A stretch of 63,372 nucleotides of DNA from an uncultured Clostridia bacterium (GTDB taxonomy: Bacteria; Bacillota; Clostridia; TANB77; CAG-508): NCBI GenBank assembly GCA_934167175.1, contig CAKPKF010000009.1, positions 1-63,372 of the forward strand. The letters are read 5' to 3'. Of the stretch, positions 41,611 to 51,095 are shown piece by piece; positions within the stretch are counted from its first letter, which is position 1, and every line of letters starts with the position of its first letter. The position numbers were made by a program, and so were the translations under genes. Below the pieces are notes generated by a model. That model did no database searches and was not told the origin of the DNA. It was given only the letters and a program-made list of their open reading frames with translations.

Positions 41611-44166
41611 ATGTCTAATAATATAAATGAACAGGATAAATATGCAACTCAAGAATTTAGAGTAGCCAAACCAGCAAATAAAAAAAATGGTAAAGGCAAC
41701 AAAAAAACAACGAGTAGAAGAAAAAGTAAAAATAATAAAAAGAAAAGTAATTTCAAAAAAATTATAAAATGCTGTGCAGTTATAATTGGAATAATTATTA
41801 TAATTGGAGCAGGAGTTGCAGCAGGGCTATTTTTAGGTTTATTTGGAGATGACTTATCATTTTCAACAGATGTACTAATAGGCGAGAATTCTACAATGTA
41901 TGATTCAGAGGAAAACGAGCTTGGTGTATTAAGCGGAGATGAAAATAGAAAACTAATAAAAACATCAGAAATGTCTGAATACTTACCAAAAGCATTTGTT
42001 TCAATAGAAGATGAAAGATTTTACAAACATAATGGAGTAGACGTAAAAAGAACTCTAGGAGCAACAGCTACATATATATTGAATAGAGGGGATTCTTCTT
42101 ATGGTGGAAGTACAATAACTCAGCAGTTAATAAAAAACGTAACAAAAGAGAACCAAAAGAGCCCTATAAGAAAAATAAAAGAAATGGCAAGTGCATATCA
42201 GCTAGAAAGAATGAAATCTAAAGATGAAATACTAGAATTGTACTTGAATATAATTCCACTAGGTGGTGGAGGAAAAAATATACATGGAGTAGAGATGGCA
42301 TCACAATTCTATTTTAGCAAACCAGCAAAGGATTTGGATATAGCAGAGTCAGCATTTTTAGCAGGGGTAACTCACTCACCAAACACGTATAATCCATTCA
42401 AAGAAAATCCAAATACAGAAAGAATAAAAACAAGAACTAAAACAGTATTAGGAAAAATGAAAGAATTAGGAAAAATAGATGAAGAACAATATAAAACAGC
42501 AGTGGAAAAAGTAGAGTCAGGATTACCATTTGAAGAAGGAAAAGTCTCAACTGCTTCATATTCTTACCATACAGAAGCTGCAATAAATCAAATTGTTAAA
42601 GATTTAATGGAAGAAAAAAATTGTTCTGAGGATGCTGCTAAATTAATACTATATGGTAGTGGCCTAAAAATCTACACTACACAAAACACATCAATACAAA
42701 CAAGACTAGAAGAAGAGTATGCAAAAAAACAATATATAATTCCATCTGCAAATAAAGAGAAAAAAGCAGCAGGAGTTACTTCACAATCAGCAATGGTTGT
42801 TATAGACCACAAAACAGGATATGTAGTAGGAACAGTTGGAGGTTTAGGTGAAAAAACATCATTTGGATTAAATAGAGCAACACAATCTAAAAGGCAAACA
42901 GGTTCTTCAATGAAACCAATAGCAGTGGTAGCACCAGGATTAGAAAAAGGAGTACTTACAGCAGGAACAGTTTATGCAGACGTGCCTACAACATTTGGAA
43001 AATATAATCCAAAAAACTACAATAATTATAAAGGACCAATTACAATAAGATCAGCAATAGAAACATCACAAAACATAGTTCCATTAAAGGCAATGGTAGA
43101 TATAGGACCAGAAAATGCAATAAAATTCTTAAAAGAAATGGGAATAACAAGTTTAGATGATAAAAAAGATGCATCATTGTCACTTGCACTAGGAGGATTA
43201 ACTAATGGTATAAAACCTTTGGAAATGGCAGCAGCATATGCAACAATTGCAAATGATGGAGAATATATTACACCAACATTCTATACTAAAGTAGTAGATT
43301 CAAAAGGTAAAGTTATATTAGAACCAAAACAAGAAAAAAGAAGGGTAATGACAGAAGAAAATGCATACATAGAAAAGAGTATTTTAACACAACCAGTTGT
43401 AGGAAGTGGAGGTACAGCTAAATATTGTGCTATATCTGGAATGGAAGTTGCAGCTAAAACGGGTACTACGAATGATGATTATGATAGATGGCTTTGTGGT
43501 TTTACACCATACTATACTGCAGCAACTTGGTTTGGATACGATGAACAAGAAGAAGTAAGATATGGAAATGGAAACCCAGCAGGAAGAATTTGGGCAGCAG
43601 TTATGAAAGATATACATAAAGGATTAAAATCAGAAAAGTTTGAAAAACCAAAAAATATAGTAAGTGCAACAATATGTAAAGAATCAGGATTGTTAGCAGG
43701 AGACAAATGTACTAACACATATAGCGAGGTATTTAACAAAGGAACAACACCATCTAAAAAATGTGATAAGCATGTTTCAGTGAGAATATGTAATGAAAGT
43801 GGAAAGGTTGCTACAGAATTCTGCCCAAGTGTTTCAACAAAAATATTTGTAACAAAACCTGATACAGAAGAAAAAGGAAAATGGAAGAGTGATTATCAAG
43901 GAAAATATGGTATAGTAACAGAAAAATGTAGTATACACACAAGCAAAAAAGAGGAAACACCAGCCAATAGTACAACAGGAGGAAATACAACAGAAGGCGG
44001 AAACACAACAGGTGGAAACACGACAAAACCATCAACAGGTGGCAATACAACAAAACCATCAACAGGTGGGAATTCAACAGGAGGAAATTCGACAAAACCA
44101 TCAACAGGTGGAAATTCGACAGGAGAGGATAAACCAAAACCTCCAACAAATTCCACTGCAGATTAG
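41611..44166 (+). CDS. Class A penicillin-binding protein (PBP1a-type)
   Basis: 851 residues. A basic cytoplasmic tail and membrane helix (about 50-75) precede a GT51 transglycosylase (EDERFYKHNGVD, GGSTITQQLIKN, RKIKEMASAYQLE). The transpeptidase domain has SxxK in TGSSMKP, SxN in SQN and KTGT in AAKTGTTND. It polymerises and cross-links peptidoglycan. The C-terminus is a low-complexity Gly/Asn/Thr tail (about 790-851). An AAGGAGGA ribosome site precedes the ATG. The 280 nt upstream hold a TATAAT at 41568 but no clear -35. cysS follows after 18 nt, an unusual pairing. Confidence 0.95.
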   Translation: MSNNINEQDKYATQEFRVAKPANKKNGKGNKKTTSRRKSKNNKKKSNFKKIIKCCAVIIGIIIIIGAGVAAGLFLGLFGDDLSFSTDVLIGENSTMYDSEENELGVLSGDENRKLIKTSEMSEYLPKAFVSIEDERFYKHNGVDVKRTLGATATYILNRGDSSYGGSTITQQLIKNVTKENQKSPIRKIKEMASAYQLERMKSKDEILELYLNIIPLGGGGKNIHGVEMASQFYFSKPAKDLDIAESAFLAGVTHSPNTYNPFKENPNTERIKTRTKTVLGKMKELGKIDEEQYKTAVEKVESGLPFEEGKVSTASYSYHTEAAINQIVKDLMEEKNCSEDAAKLILYGSGLKIYTTQNTSIQTRLEEEYAKKQYIIPSANKEKKAAGVTSQSAMVVIDHKTGYVVGTVGGLGEKTSFGLNRATQSKRQTGSSMKPIAVVAPGLEKGVLTAGTVYADVPTTFGKYNPKNYNNYKGPITIRSAIETSQNIVPLKAMVDIGPENAIKFLKEMGITSLDDKKDASLSLALGGLTNGIKPLEMAAAYATIANDGEYITPTFYTKVVDSKGKVILEPKQEKRRVMTEENAYIEKSILTQPVVGSGGTAKYCAISGMEVAAKTGTTNDDYDRWLCGFTPYYTAATWFGYDEQEEVRYGNGNPAGRIWAAVMKDIHKGLKSEKFEKPKNIVSATICKESGLLAGDKCTNTYSEVFNKGTTPSKKCDKHVSVRICNESGKVATEFCPSVSTKIFVTKPDTEEKGKWKSDYQGKYGIVTEKCSIHTSKKEETPANSTTGGNTTEGGNTTGGNTTKPSTGGNTTKPSTGGNSTGGNSTKPSTGGNSTGEDKPKPPTNSTAD
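43970..44150 (+). repeat. Low-complexity Gly-Asn-Thr repeat in the PBP C-terminus
   Basis: Short direct repeats (ACAACAGGTGGAAA, ACAAAACCATCAACAGG) encode GGNTT and KPSTGGN units. Likely variable in length between strains. Confidence 0.8.
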
Positions 44167-44184
44167 AGTAAGGAGGAAATAAAT

Positions 44185-45567
44185 TTGAAAATAGAATTTT
44201 ATAATACATTAACAAAGAAAAAAGAAGAGTTTAAACCAATAAATGAAAAAGAGGTTCGCATTTATTCATGCGGACCTACAGTATACAAAGATGCAACAAT
44301 AGGAAATATGAGAACAAACATATTTATGGATACATTAAGAAGAGTATTGAAATACAATGGATATAAACTAAAACATGCAATGAATATAACTGATGTTGGA
44401 CATCTAGTTTCAGACGGTGACGAAGGCGAAGACAAAATGTTGAAATCAGCCAGAGAAGAAGGAAAGACACCATTAGAAATAGCAGAATATTATACGAAAC
44501 TATTTTTCAAAGATTTAGAATTGCTTAATATAGATTTGCCAGAAATAATTTGTAAGGCTACAGAACATATAGATGATATGTTAGAATTTGTAGAACAATT
44601 AATGGAAAATGGTTATGCATATGAAACATCAACAGCAATATATTTTGATGTTTCAAAACTAGATGAATATGGAATATTATCTGGAATAAATTTAAGAGAG
44701 CAAAAAGCAGGAGCTAGAGTAGAAGTTGATAATGAGAAAAGAAATCCTTACGATTTTGCAGTATGGATTAAAGCTCCAGAAAATCATTTAATGAAATGGG
44801 ATAGTCCATGGGGACCAAGTTATCCAGGATGGCATATAGAATGTTCAGCGATGAGTAGAAAATATTTAGGAGAAGTTTTTGATATTCATACAGGAGGAAT
44901 TGATTTAATACCAACACACCATGAAAATGAAATAGCACAGAGTAAAGGGGTATGTGGTAAAATACCAGCTAATTATTGGATGCATGGAGAATTTTTACTT
45001 ATAGATGGCGGAAAAATGTCAAAAAGCTTAGGAAATGTATATCTTCTTAAAGACATAATCGAAAGAGGATATAGTCCACTTGCATATAAATTATTCTGTT
45101 TTTCTTCACATTATAGAAATAAAATTAATTTTACATGGGAAGGAATAGAATCAGCTAATAAAGCATTATCAAAACTAAGAGAAGGTTATAATAGGCATCT
45201 TAACGGAGATGATGATATAGAAGATGAAGTAATTGAAAAATATGAGCAAAAATTCCATGAAGCAATAAATGATGATTTGAATATGCCTATAGCAATGAGT
45301 GTAGTTTGGGATGCTGTGAAAAATCCAAATAAATCTAAAAAAATAGCAGAATTATTATTAAAATTTGATACAGTATTAGGGCTAAAAATAGATGAAAAAA
45401 ATAAAACAGAAAAAATACCAGATGAAGTAGTTGAATTAATAGAAAAAAGAAAAGAAGCAAGAGAAAATAAAGACTGGAATTTATCAGATGAATTAAGAGA
45501 TAAAATAGAAAGTTTGGGATATATTGTGAAAGATAGTAAAGATGGTATGAAAGTAGAGAAAAAATAA
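44185..45567 (+). CDS. cysS: Cysteinyl-tRNA synthetase
   Basis: 460 residues, normal length. It has the class I signature YSCGPTVYKDATIGNMRT (HIGH-type), zinc ligands in WHIECSAMS and the HTGGIDLIPTHHENE region, and KMSKS in GGKMSKSLGN. It charges tRNA-Cys. Start TTG 44185, nine nt after AAGGAGG, which also fits the first residues MKIEFYNTL of the family. A terminator follows, so the transcript ends here. Confidence 0.98.
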   Translation: MKIEFYNTLTKKKEEFKPINEKEVRIYSCGPTVYKDATIGNMRTNIFMDTLRRVLKYNGYKLKHAMNITDVGHLVSDGDEGEDKMLKSAREEGKTPLEIAEYYTKLFFKDLELLNIDLPEIICKATEHIDDMLEFVEQLMENGYAYETSTAIYFDVSKLDEYGILSGINLREQKAGARVEVDNEKRNPYDFAVWIKAPENHLMKWDSPWGPSYPGWHIECSAMSRKYLGEVFDIHTGGIDLIPTHHENEIAQSKGVCGKIPANYWMHGEFLLIDGGKMSKSLGNVYLLKDIIERGYSPLAYKLFCFSSHYRNKINFTWEGIESANKALSKLREGYNRHLNGDDDIEDEVIEKYEQKFHEAINDDLNMPIAMSVVWDAVKNPNKSKKIAELLLKFDTVLGLKIDEKNKTEKIPDEVVELIEKRKEARENKDWNLSDELRDKIESLGYIVKDSKDGMKVEKK

Positions 45568-45571
45568 ATAG

Positions 45572-45610
45572 AAATGGAAAAGGGAAATATAGCTCTTTTC
45601 CATTTTTTTA
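45572..45610 (+). terminator. Terminator of cysS
   Basis: AAATGGAAAAG (45572-45582) and CTTTTCCATTT (45595-45605) with a following T run. The remaining 220 nt to the next gene show no clear element. Confidence 0.85.
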
Positions 45611-45834
45611 ATGTTGTTATTTTTTAGAAACATCAAAAAAATGATGTCTTAATTGGATAGATTCTTTAAAACAGAACTCAAATTAAGTAAAAATAACTTG
45701 AAGAAAAATTGAAAAAAAATTATTGATGATTTAATGAAAAAGGAGTATAAATTTATTAGCAAAGTGTATTGTAAAAAAACAATAAATAGTGTAAAATATG
45801 GAATTATAGGGAATAATACAGATGGAGGATTTTT

Positions 45835-46896
45835 ATGATTTTAGTAAACGAAAGTAATAAACAAAAATACACAGAATTTTTAGAAAAACACGAAAGATGT
45901 AATTTTCAACAATCACTAGAGTGGGGAAAAGTAAAAAGTAGTTGGAAAAATGAAATTATTTTAGCAGAAGATGAAGAAGGAAACATTGTAGGTTCTATAA
46001 GTATACTTATTAGGAAAATACCTATCTTTGGAAATTTAATGTATTCATCAAGAGGACCGGTATGCGATATTCATGATGAAAAGGTTATGAAAACATTAAC
46101 TGATGGTGCAAGAGAACTTGCAAAAAAATACAATGCGTTTGTATTTAAAATAGAACCAGATATAAAAAGTGATGATGAGGAATTTAGAAGAATTGTTACT
46201 AAATTAGGTTATCAAATAAAAGATGATGCTAAAAACTTTAGAGAAGAAATTCAACCAAGGTATGTTTTTAGATTAGATATAAAAAACAAAACAGAAGATG
46301 AATTATTTAAAAATTTACATCAAAAAACAAGGTACAATATCAGATTAGCAAGAAAAAAAGGTGTTGTAGTAAAAGAAGGAACAAGGGAAGATTTAAAAAT
46401 ATTCCATAAAATAATGATAGAAACTGGTGCAAGAGATGGTTTTATAATTAGACCACTAGAATATTTTGAAAAAATGTATGATGAATTAGGTCCAGAACAC
46501 ATGAAACTACTTTTAGCATATCATGATGATAAAGTTATATCAGGAGTAATACCAATAATGTATGGAAATAAAACTTGGTATTTATATGGAGCAAGTAGCA
46601 ATAGCTATAGAAACTTAATGCCAAATTATTTATTACAATGGGAAATGATAAAAATAGCATTAGATAGAAAAGATGATGTATACGATTTAAGAGGAGTTTC
46701 AGGTGTTGTAGATGAAAATCATCCACAGTATGGATTGTATAGATTTAAAAAAGGATTTGGTGCAGAATTTACAGAATTTATAGGAGAAGTATATATATCT
46801 TTTAAACCATTTGTAAATAGCTTATATAAAACATCTGAAAAATTATTTAGAACATTTAGAGGTTTTATAAACAAAATAAAAAATTCTAAAAAATAG
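45835..46896 (+). CDS. FemA/FemB-type peptidoglycan bridge aminoacyltransferase
   Basis: 353 residues of the FemABX family: two GNAT-like folds (RCNFQQSLEWGKVK near the start; HQKTRYNIRLARKKGV and ARDGFIIRPLEYFEKMYDEL in the middle; LRGVSGVVDENHPQYGLYRFKKGFG near the end). The family transfers amino acids from aminoacyl-tRNA to lipid II or the pentapeptide to form cross-bridges. No long coiled-coil arm is seen, unlike staphylococcal FemA. It is followed after 23 nt by alr, so both genes serve wall peptide synthesis. Ribosome site GGAGG before ATG. Confidence 0.92.
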   Translation: MILVNESNKQKYTEFLEKHERCNFQQSLEWGKVKSSWKNEIILAEDEEGNIVGSISILIRKIPIFGNLMYSSRGPVCDIHDEKVMKTLTDGARELAKKYNAFVFKIEPDIKSDDEEFRRIVTKLGYQIKDDAKNFREEIQPRYVFRLDIKNKTEDELFKNLHQKTRYNIRLARKKGVVVKEGTREDLKIFHKIMIETGARDGFIIRPLEYFEKMYDELGPEHMKLLLAYHDDKVISGVIPIMYGNKTWYLYGASSNSYRNLMPNYLLQWEMIKIALDRKDDVYDLRGVSGVVDENHPQYGLYRFKKGFGAEFTEFIGEVYISFKPFVNSLYKTSEKLFRTFRGFINKIKNSKK

Positions 46897-46919
46897 TAAC
46901 ATACAAGGAGTTTGGATAA

Positions 46920-48044
46920 GTGAAATCTTTAATAGTAAATAAAAAAGATCTAATTCATAATATAAAATGCATAAGAAAATTTGCAAAAGAAACTTTGCCA
47001 GATGATAATGGAAATAAGTTGAAAATAATAGCAGTCGTAAAAGGAAATGGATATGGATTAGGTTTGATACAATATTCAAAAATATTAATAGATAATGGAA
47101 TAGATATGTTAGCAGTTGCAACAGTAGAAGAAGCTATAGAATTAAGAAAATCTGGAATAAATAATATAGATATTTTAATGTTGTCATCTACTTGTATAAA
47201 AAAAGAAGTTGAATTACTAATAGAAAATAATATCATATTAACAATAGGTTCAGAAAAAGCGGGACAAGTTGCTAATGAAATTGCTAAAAATAAGAATATA
47301 AATATTAGAGCTCATATAAAAATAGATACAGGATTTGGTAGATATGGATTTGTGCATGATGATATACAAACTATAGTATCAACAATAAAAAACTTTACTA
47401 ACATAACAGTAGAAGGTATGTTTTCACATTTTTCATTGTCATTCTATAATAAAGATGAATGGACAACCGAACAATTTAATAGATTCATGAAATGTGTCGA
47501 AATTTTAAAAATGAATGATATCAACCCTAAAATGTTACATATTTGCAATTCATCAGCGTTCTTAAAATTTAGATATATGCATTTAAATGCAGTAAGAGTT
47601 GGCTCAGCATTTTTAGGAAGATTAAGTGTACCAAACAAAATAGGACTTAAAAAAATAGGTCAATTTAAAGCAAATATAACAGAAATAAAAAAATTACCTA
47701 AAGGATATAATATAGGATATTCTAACTCATATAAAACTAAAAAAGAAACAGATATAGCAATTGTTCCAGTTGGGTATTTCGATGGATACAACACAATGAA
47801 TGGAAATGATATGTTTAGAACAGTTGATAAATTAAGAATTTTAAAAAATGCCATCATGGGTATGTTAAAAAAACAATCCTTAAAAGTTACTATAGATGGT
47901 AAAAAATATAATGTTTTAGGAAGAGTTGGAATGTATCATATAGATATAGATATTACAAATGCTAATATCAACATAGGTGATGAAGTCTATTTAGAAATAA
48001 GTCCACTGGCAGTGGATTCAAGTGTGAGAAGGGAGTATAAATAG
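46920..48044 (+). CDS. alr: Alanine racemase family protein
   Basis: 374 residues. The PLP lysine is in AVVKGNGYGLG (about Lys40), and the catalytic tyrosine region lies at VGRVGMYHIDID in the C-terminal barrel-to-beta domain. It makes D-Ala for peptidoglycan, matching the femAB neighbour. Start GTG 46920, nine nt after AAGGAG. The usual GRICMDQ motif is changed to GRVGMYH, so activity or substrate may differ from standard Alr. The next gene begins at the very next base after its stop. Confidence 0.9.
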   Translation: MKSLIVNKKDLIHNIKCIRKFAKETLPDDNGNKLKIIAVVKGNGYGLGLIQYSKILIDNGIDMLAVATVEEAIELRKSGINNIDILMLSSTCIKKEVELLIENNIILTIGSEKAGQVANEIAKNKNINIRAHIKIDTGFGRYGFVHDDIQTIVSTIKNFTNITVEGMFSHFSLSFYNKDEWTTEQFNRFMKCVEILKMNDINPKMLHICNSSAFLKFRYMHLNAVRVGSAFLGRLSVPNKIGLKKIGQFKANITEIKKLPKGYNIGYSNSYKTKKETDIAIVPVGYFDGYNTMNGNDMFRTVDKLRILKNAIMGMLKKQSLKVTIDGKKYNVLGRVGMYHIDIDITNANINIGDEVYLEISPLAVDSSVRREYK

Positions 48045-49082
48045 ATGAACAATGGGAAAAAAAGTTTCTTAAAAAGAGTTATTACTAGTGTAAAAGATTT
48101 TGAAAAATATTCAGAATTTGCAGTAGAAAATATAAATGTAGCAATTAAATATCTTATAAAATTAATGTGCATATTTGTGTTGGTAATAAGCATGTGTTTT
48201 GTAGGGAAAATTGCAATAACAGCCAATAATGCAATAAACTTTATAAAAAATAATATAGAGTCAATTTCCTATAAAGATGGAATATTAACTGTAGATGATA
48301 ATAAAAATATCAAGATAGAAGATGAGAAAAATATACCGCCAGTAGTAATAATAGATACAACACAATCAGATGAAAAAAATAAAGAAAATATTGATAACAT
48401 AAATAATTACGATATGGGAGTATTAATATTAAGCGATAAAATAGTCTTAAAAAATACAATAGTAAATGAAAATATTGAATACAAATATACAGATATTGCT
48501 AAAAAATATAATGTACCAGAATTCGACAAACAAGGATTAATAGATTATATAAATAATATGAATATGGCAAACATTTATTTAATTGCACTTTCTATAATAT
48601 TTATTTATACTTATGTTATATACTTTACAAGCACAGTTATAGATGCTATTACATTAGGAGTATTAGGAATTATAATTTCTAGATTATCAGGAATTAGAAT
48701 TAAATATAGAGCATTGTTTAATATGTCAGTATATTCACTAACTTTACCGATAATATTGAACTTAATATATATAGTAGTTAACACATTTACAGGATACACA
48801 ATTAAGTATTTTGAATTTATGTATACAACAGTTTCATATATATATTTAATTGTAGCTATTTTAATGATTAAAGCAGATTTGATAACTACGCATAGAGAAG
48901 TAATAAAAATCGAAGAAACACAAAAAGAAGTTAGAAAACAAATGCAAGAAGAAAAAGACAAAGAAAATGAAGAAAAAAAAGATGAAAATGACGATGAACA
49001 AGCAGATAATGTGGATAATAAAGAAAATAACAAGGAAAACAAAGAAAACAAGAATGTAGGTGATGAAGCCTTAGATAACTAG
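48045..49082 (+). CDS. DUF1189-like polytopic membrane protein
   Basis: 345 residues. A membrane helix at about 38-60, an external loop (about 65-165), then four helices between about 170 and 285, and an acidic, low-complexity Glu/Lys/Asn cytoplasmic tail. This is the DUF1189 layout, with the typical VPEFDKQGLIDYINNMN segment. Function in the family is unknown; it lies between alr and ftsH, so a link to envelope homeostasis is possible. The start directly abuts the alr stop, which implies coupling. The tail runs into the ftsH ribosome site. Confidence 0.7.
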   Translation: MNNGKKSFLKRVITSVKDFEKYSEFAVENINVAIKYLIKLMCIFVLVISMCFVGKIAITANNAINFIKNNIESISYKDGILTVDDNKNIKIEDEKNIPPVVIIDTTQSDEKNKENIDNINNYDMGVLILSDKIVLKNTIVNENIEYKYTDIAKKYNVPEFDKQGLIDYINNMNMANIYLIALSIIFIYTYVIYFTSTVIDAITLGVLGIIISRLSGIRIKYRALFNMSVYSLTLPIILNLIYIVVNTFTGYTIKYFEFMYTTVSYIYLIVAILMIKADLITTHREVIKIEETQKEVRKQMQEEKDKENEEKKDENDDEQADNVDNKENNKENKENKNVGDEALDN

Positions 49083-49091
49083 CAAATAATG

Positions 49092-49131
49092 AAAGGAGGG
49101 TATGATACAAAATATCATACACAAATATATG
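49092..49131 (+). promoter_or_regulatory. ftsH ribosome site with an 8-bp hairpin between it and the start codon
   Basis: AAAGGAGGG (49092-49100) is only 1 nt from ATG 49102 but 28 nt from the more natural ATG 49129. GTATGATA (49100-49107) and TATCATAC (49113-49120) form a perfect stem that would bring the ribosome site close to ATG 49129. This is reminiscent of the hairpin-bridged start of phage T4 gene 38. Confidence 0.5.
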
Positions 49132-50931
49132 GAAAATAAAAATAAAGAAAATAGAAAGAAAAATAATAATTTAATGTATGCTATATTGGTATTATTCGGA
49201 ATACTTATAGTAACAATAGTAACACTTGTTATTGTTAAACAAAACCAACAAAAAGAAGAAAATAAAATAGCATATACAGATTTAATAAAAGAAGTTTCAG
49301 AAGGTTCTATTGAAAAAATAGAAATGACAGTTGGAAGTACATCAGTTAAAGTAAAATTAAAAGATGAAGAAAAAGAAAAAAATGCAATAGTGCCTAATAC
49401 ACAAGCTTTTATAGAATTAATTCAAGAAAAAGTTGAACAAGGTAATGAAATAGAATTAATACAAAATCCTACAAATACATTTGTAAAGATGTCTGAAACA
49501 TTCTTTTCTATGTTACCTACAATAATGATGATTGTATTAATAGTATTAATATACAAAATGCAAGGACTAGGGGATAAAGGAAAAGTTTATAATGCAGAAG
49601 AAAACGAAACAAATGTAAAATTTGATGATGTTGCTGGATTGGATGAAGAAAAAGAAGAATTAATGGAAATTGTTGATTTCTTGAAACATCCTAAGAAATT
49701 TAGAAAAATGGGAGCAAAAACTCCAAGGGGAATATTATTATGTGGTAAACCAGGAACAGGAAAAACATTAATAGCAAAAGCAATTGCAGGAGAAGCAGGA
49801 GTACCATTTATATCTATGAGTGGATCAGAATTTATAGAAATGTTTGCTGGGCTAGGAGCATCAAGAGTAAGAAAACTATTCGAAAAAGCTAAAAAAATAT
49901 CACCATGTATAGTATTCATAGATGAAATAGATGCAATAGGTTCAAGAAGAACAAATGCAAGTGGAGCAGAATCAGAAAACAATCAAACATTAAATCAATT
50001 ACTAGTAGAAATGGATGGATTCGAGTCAGACAAAACAGTTATAGTGTTGGCTGCAACAAATAGACCAGAAATGTTAGATAAAGCACTATTAAGACCTGGA
50101 AGATTTGACAGACAAATTGCGATATCAGCACCAGATTTAAGAGGAAGAGAAGAAATATTAAAAATACATTCAAAAGACAAAAAAATAAATCCAGATATTT
50201 CTTTGAAAAGTATAGCAGAAGATACTGCAGGATTTACAGGTGCAGAACTTGCAAATGTTTTGAATGAGGCAGCAATAATAGCTACTAGAAATTCACATGA
50301 AGCAATAGAAAAAGATGACTTAGAAGAAGCGGTAAAAAAAGTAACAGTCGGATTAGAAAAACATAGTAGAGTTATTTCAGAAAAAGACAAAAAATTAACT
50401 GCATACCATGAAGCGGGACATGCTATAGTTAGCAAATTCTTAGAAACACAAATGGATGTTAAAGAAGTTTCTATAATTCCAAGAGGTGTTGCAGGTGGAT
50501 ACACGATGTATAAAACCGATGAAGATAAATATTACATTTCAAAAACTGAAATGGAAGAGAAGTTGGTAGCTCTATTAGGTGGTAGGGCAGCTGAAAAAAT
50601 TGCACTAAATGATATATCAACAGGTGCAAGTAATGATATTCAAGTAGCAACACAAATTGCAAAAGATATGGTTGTAGTATATGGAATGAGTGATACTTTA
50701 GGACCAATTCATTTAGATACATCAAATGAACCATACAATATGCAAATTTTAGGACAAAACATAGAAGATGTAATAGGAACAGAAGTTAAAAAATTAATAG
50801 ATGAAGCATATATAAAAGCACAAAATATATTAATACAAAATATAGATAAATTACATGAAATAGCAATGACATTATTGCAAAAAGAAATAATAACATCAAA
50901 AGAATTTGATAGTTTTTTTGAAAACAATTAA
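49129..50931 (+). CDS. ftsH: ATP-dependent zinc metalloprotease FtsH
   Basis: About 600 residues. Two membrane helices (about 15-35 and 125-145) flank an external domain. The AAA+ core has GKPGTGKTLIAKA (Walker A), CIVFIDEIDAIG (Walker B) and the SRH segment RPGRFDRQI. The zinc protease motif is HEAGH in TAYHEAGHAIV, and the third ligand is in the LGGRAAEKIALNDISTGASNDIQ region. It degrades misfolded membrane and regulatory proteins. I prefer ATG 49129 (MENKNKEN), although ATG 49102 is in frame. It is the last gene of the alr operon. Confidence 0.97.
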   Translation: MENKNKENRKKNNNLMYAILVLFGILIVTIVTLVIVKQNQQKEENKIAYTDLIKEVSEGSIEKIEMTVGSTSVKVKLKDEEKEKNAIVPNTQAFIELIQEKVEQGNEIELIQNPTNTFVKMSETFFSMLPTIMMIVLIVLIYKMQGLGDKGKVYNAEENETNVKFDDVAGLDEEKEELMEIVDFLKHPKKFRKMGAKTPRGILLCGKPGTGKTLIAKAIAGEAGVPFISMSGSEFIEMFAGLGASRVRKLFEKAKKISPCIVFIDEIDAIGSRRTNASGAESENNQTLNQLLVEMDGFESDKTVIVLAATNRPEMLDKALLRPGRFDRQIAISAPDLRGREEILKIHSKDKKINPDISLKSIAEDTAGFTGAELANVLNEAAIIATRNSHEAIEKDDLEEAVKKVTVGLEKHSRVISEKDKKLTAYHEAGHAIVSKFLETQMDVKEVSIIPRGVAGGYTMYKTDEDKYYISKTEMEEKLVALLGGRAAEKIALNDISTGASNDIQVATQIAKDMVVVYGMSDTLGPIHLDTSNEPYNMQILGQNIEDVIGTEVKKLIDEAYIKAQNILIQNIDKLHEIAMTLLQKEIITSKEFDSFFENN

Positions 50932-50985
50932 GTAAAAAAGCAATTAGTATACAAAGAAAAAAGTATATTAATTGCTTTTTTACTT
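50930..50985. terminator. Terminator of ftsH
   Basis: AAGTAAAAAAGCAATTA (50930-50946) pairs with TAATTGCTTTTTTACTT (50969-50985); T and A runs allow action in both directions. Confidence 0.8.
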
Positions 50986-51095
50986 AATAATATAATAAAA
51001 CTTGAAAAGAAAAAATAAAGAATTATATTGACTAAAAAAACATAAAAATATAAAATAACACCAGAATGAACACAAGAAAAAGGAGATGAATTTAG

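Noticed and set aside
43970..44150. Tandem repeats as an independent satellite
   Set aside because: They are in frame and encode the low-complexity tail of the penicillin-binding protein.
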